A stretch of 6,449 nucleotides of DNA from Planctomycetia bacterium (lineage in GTDB: Bacteria; Planctomycetota; Planctomycetia; Gemmatales; Gemmataceae). The translations under genes were made by a program, and so were the position numbers. This document shows positions 5,419-6,449 of the stretch, in pieces (positions within the stretch are counted from its first letter, which is position 1; each line of letters begins with the position of its first letter). The stretch spans positions 1 to 6,449 of the forward strand of contig JANXSH010000648.1 of NCBI GenBank assembly GCA_025356615.1, written 5' to 3'. The notes under the pieces were generated by a model. That model was given only the letters and a program-made list of their open reading frames with translations. It was not told the origin of the DNA and searched no databases.

Positions 5419-6375
5419 ATGAGCATCATGTCGCAACGTGTCCTCGTCACCGGCGGCCTCGGCTACATCGGCAGCATCCTCTGCGAGCAACTCCTCGCGG
5501 CGGGCCACCGCGTGACGGCCCTCGATAATCTCTCCTTCGGCACCGGGCAGCAGGGCGTGTACCACTTATGCGCCAACCCCGCGTTCGACTTCGTCCAGGG
5601 CGACGTGCGCGACGAGTCGTGCATGCGATCCGCCCTGCGCTCCGCCGACGTGGTCGTCCACCTCGCCGCGATCGTCGGCGCGCCGGCGTGCGACCGCGAC
5701 CCGCTCCTGACGACGAGCGTCAACCTGGAGTCGGTCCGGTTGCTGCACCGCCTGCGCAGCCCCGACCAACTCGTCCTCTACCCCAACACGAACAGCGGCT
5801 ACGGAGCGACTTCCGGCAAGGCGTTCTGCACCGAAGACAGCCCCCTCGAGCCGATCTCGCTCTACGGGCGGACCAAGGTCGAGGCCGAGCGCGTCTTGCT
5901 CTCCGGGGGGCGCACCGTGGCGTTCCGGCTGGCGACGGTGTTCGGCATGTCGCCCCGGATGCGGCTCGACCTGCTCGTCAATCATTTCGTCTACGCCGCC
6001 GTGACCGACGGCACGCTCGTCTTATTCGAGAAGGAGTTCAAACGTAATTTCGTCCACGTCCGCGACGTGGCCGACGCCATGCTCCACGCGATGGATCACG
6101 CCGACGCGATGACCGGCAACGTCTTCAACCTGGGCCTGGATTCGGCCAACCTCTCCAAGGAGGAACTGGCCCTCACGGTCAAGAAGCACGTCGCGAAACT
6201 CTACATCCACTTCGCGCCGATCGGGCAGGATCCCGACAAGCGGAATTACGTCGTCTCCAGCGCCCGACTCCGCGAGGCGGGGTTCGTGGCGAAGCGGTCC
6301 CTCGACGACGGCATCCGCGAACTGCTCAAAGGGTATCGCATGTTCGGTCGCGGCATGTTCCGCAACGCGGGGTGA
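5419..6375 (+). CDS. NAD(P)-dependent sugar epimerase/dehydratase, extended SDR family
   Basis: The protein has 318 residues, within the usual 300-350 for nucleotide-sugar epimerases and dehydratases. The Rossmann dinucleotide motif TGGLGYIG is at residues 11-18. An acidic residue (D36) follows the second strand, which fits NAD. GDVRD (61-65) contacts the adenine, and HLAA (81-84) is the conserved NAD-binding turn. The catalytic set is T124 (in NTNSGYG), Y149 and K153 (YGRTK), as in GalE-like enzymes. RNFVHVRDVADAML (209-222) is the conserved substrate-domain helix. The substrate is probably an NDP-sugar for envelope glycan or polysaccharide synthesis, but the sequence does not say which one. 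The enzyme should be cytoplasmic, as there is no signal peptide. Two starts are possible, ATG at 5419 or ATG at 5428, and neither has a good Shine-Dalgarno. The second would remove only three residues. It diverges from pilM and shows no functional link to it. Confidence 0.92.
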   Translation: MSIMSQRVLVTGGLGYIGSILCEQLLAAGHRVTALDNLSFGTGQQGVYHLCANPAFDFVQGDVRDESCMRSALRSADVVVHLAAIVGAPACDRDPLLTTSVNLESVRLLHRLRSPDQLVLYPNTNSGYGATSGKAFCTEDSPLEPISLYGRTKVEAERVLLSGGRTVAFRLATVFGMSPRMRLDLLVNHFVYAAVTDGTLVLFEKEFKRNFVHVRDVADAMLHAMDHADAMTGNVFNLGLDSANLSKEELALTVKKHVAKLYIHFAPIGQDPDKRNYVVSSARLREAGFVAKRSLDDGIRELLKGYRMFGRGMFRNAG

Positions 6376-6449
6376 TCCTCGACGTAGGGTGGGTCGAGCG
6401 GAGCGAGGCCCACCAGCACTTCACCGGCATCACTCCTAATCCTGACACG
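6376..6449. other. Partial intergenic region at the right edge
   Basis: The 74 bp after the epimerase stop hold one hairpin-forming element (6388-6414) and no recognisable gene start. The next gene lies beyond the window. Confidence 0.6.
6388..6414. repeat. Hairpin of a probable dispersed planctomycete repeat
   Basis: GGTGGGTC (6388-6395) pairs with GGCCCACC (6407-6414), eight pairs with one G-T wobble, around an 11-nt loop. It sits 12 bp after the epimerase stop. From memory, elements of the form GTAGGGTGGGTCGAGC...GCCCACC recur between genes in planctomycete genomes. Only one copy is visible here, so its repeat nature is inferred. It may serve as a 3'-end structure, but no T-run follows. 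Confidence 0.5.

Noticed and set aside
5034..5528. A small + strand gene spanning the divergent region
   Set aside because: It overlaps both the pilM start and the epimerase start, has no Shine-Dalgarno and shows no recognisable sequence. The region looks regulatory.
5419..6375. Naming the epimerase galE
   Set aside because: The catalytic residues fit GalE-like enzymes, but many sugar-nucleotide epimerases and dehydratases share them, and no substrate-specific feature or neighbour supports UDP-galactose.

Overview
The window is GC-rich bacterial chromosome. It most likely comes from a planctomycete of the Isosphaerales/Gemmatales type. That is an inference from the PilM-plus-membrane-protein gene set, the long Gly/Pro/Met-rich inserts in the envelope proteins, and a short inverted repeat with core GGTGGGTC...GGCCCACC at the right edge. 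No sequence here fixes the species, and there is no tRNA, rRNA, transposase or CRISPR array.

Layout. A leftward operon occupies positions 1-5046. It starts with an 846-residue PilM protein (5046 to 2506), followed after 66 bp by a 630-residue single-pass membrane protein (2439 to 547). After another 75 bp comes a third single-pass membrane protein (471 to beyond position 1, cut by the window edge). A rightward gene for an NAD-dependent sugar epimerase/dehydratase of the extended SDR family lies at 5419-6375. The two transcription units diverge from a 372-bp control region (5047-5418). That region has a strong extended -10 promoter for pilM, a weaker candidate for the epimerase, and two perfect 7-bp inverted repeats.

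How the genes work together. PilM is the actin-like cytoplasmic protein of the type IV pilus (or type II secretion) inner-membrane platform. It normally recruits the separate membrane protein PilN by binding PilN's short cytoplasmic N-terminal motif (INLLP). Here the PilM fold is followed in the same chain by NLLPGEL, a membrane helix, a coiled coil and a PilN-like periplasmic domain, so the protein reads as a PilM-PilN fusion. The next two genes have the topology and position expected of PilO- and PilP-like parts, but neither is recognisable by sequence alone. The most interesting points are the fusion, the Gly/Met-rich inserts placed just before the last predicted beta strand in both periplasmic domains, an in-frame G10 tract in the second gene, perfect GC hairpins in both intergenic gaps, and a shared CTCGAG-GGA leader box before all three operon starts. 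The epimerase appears to be a separate sugar-nucleotide enzyme with no visible functional link to the pilus genes.
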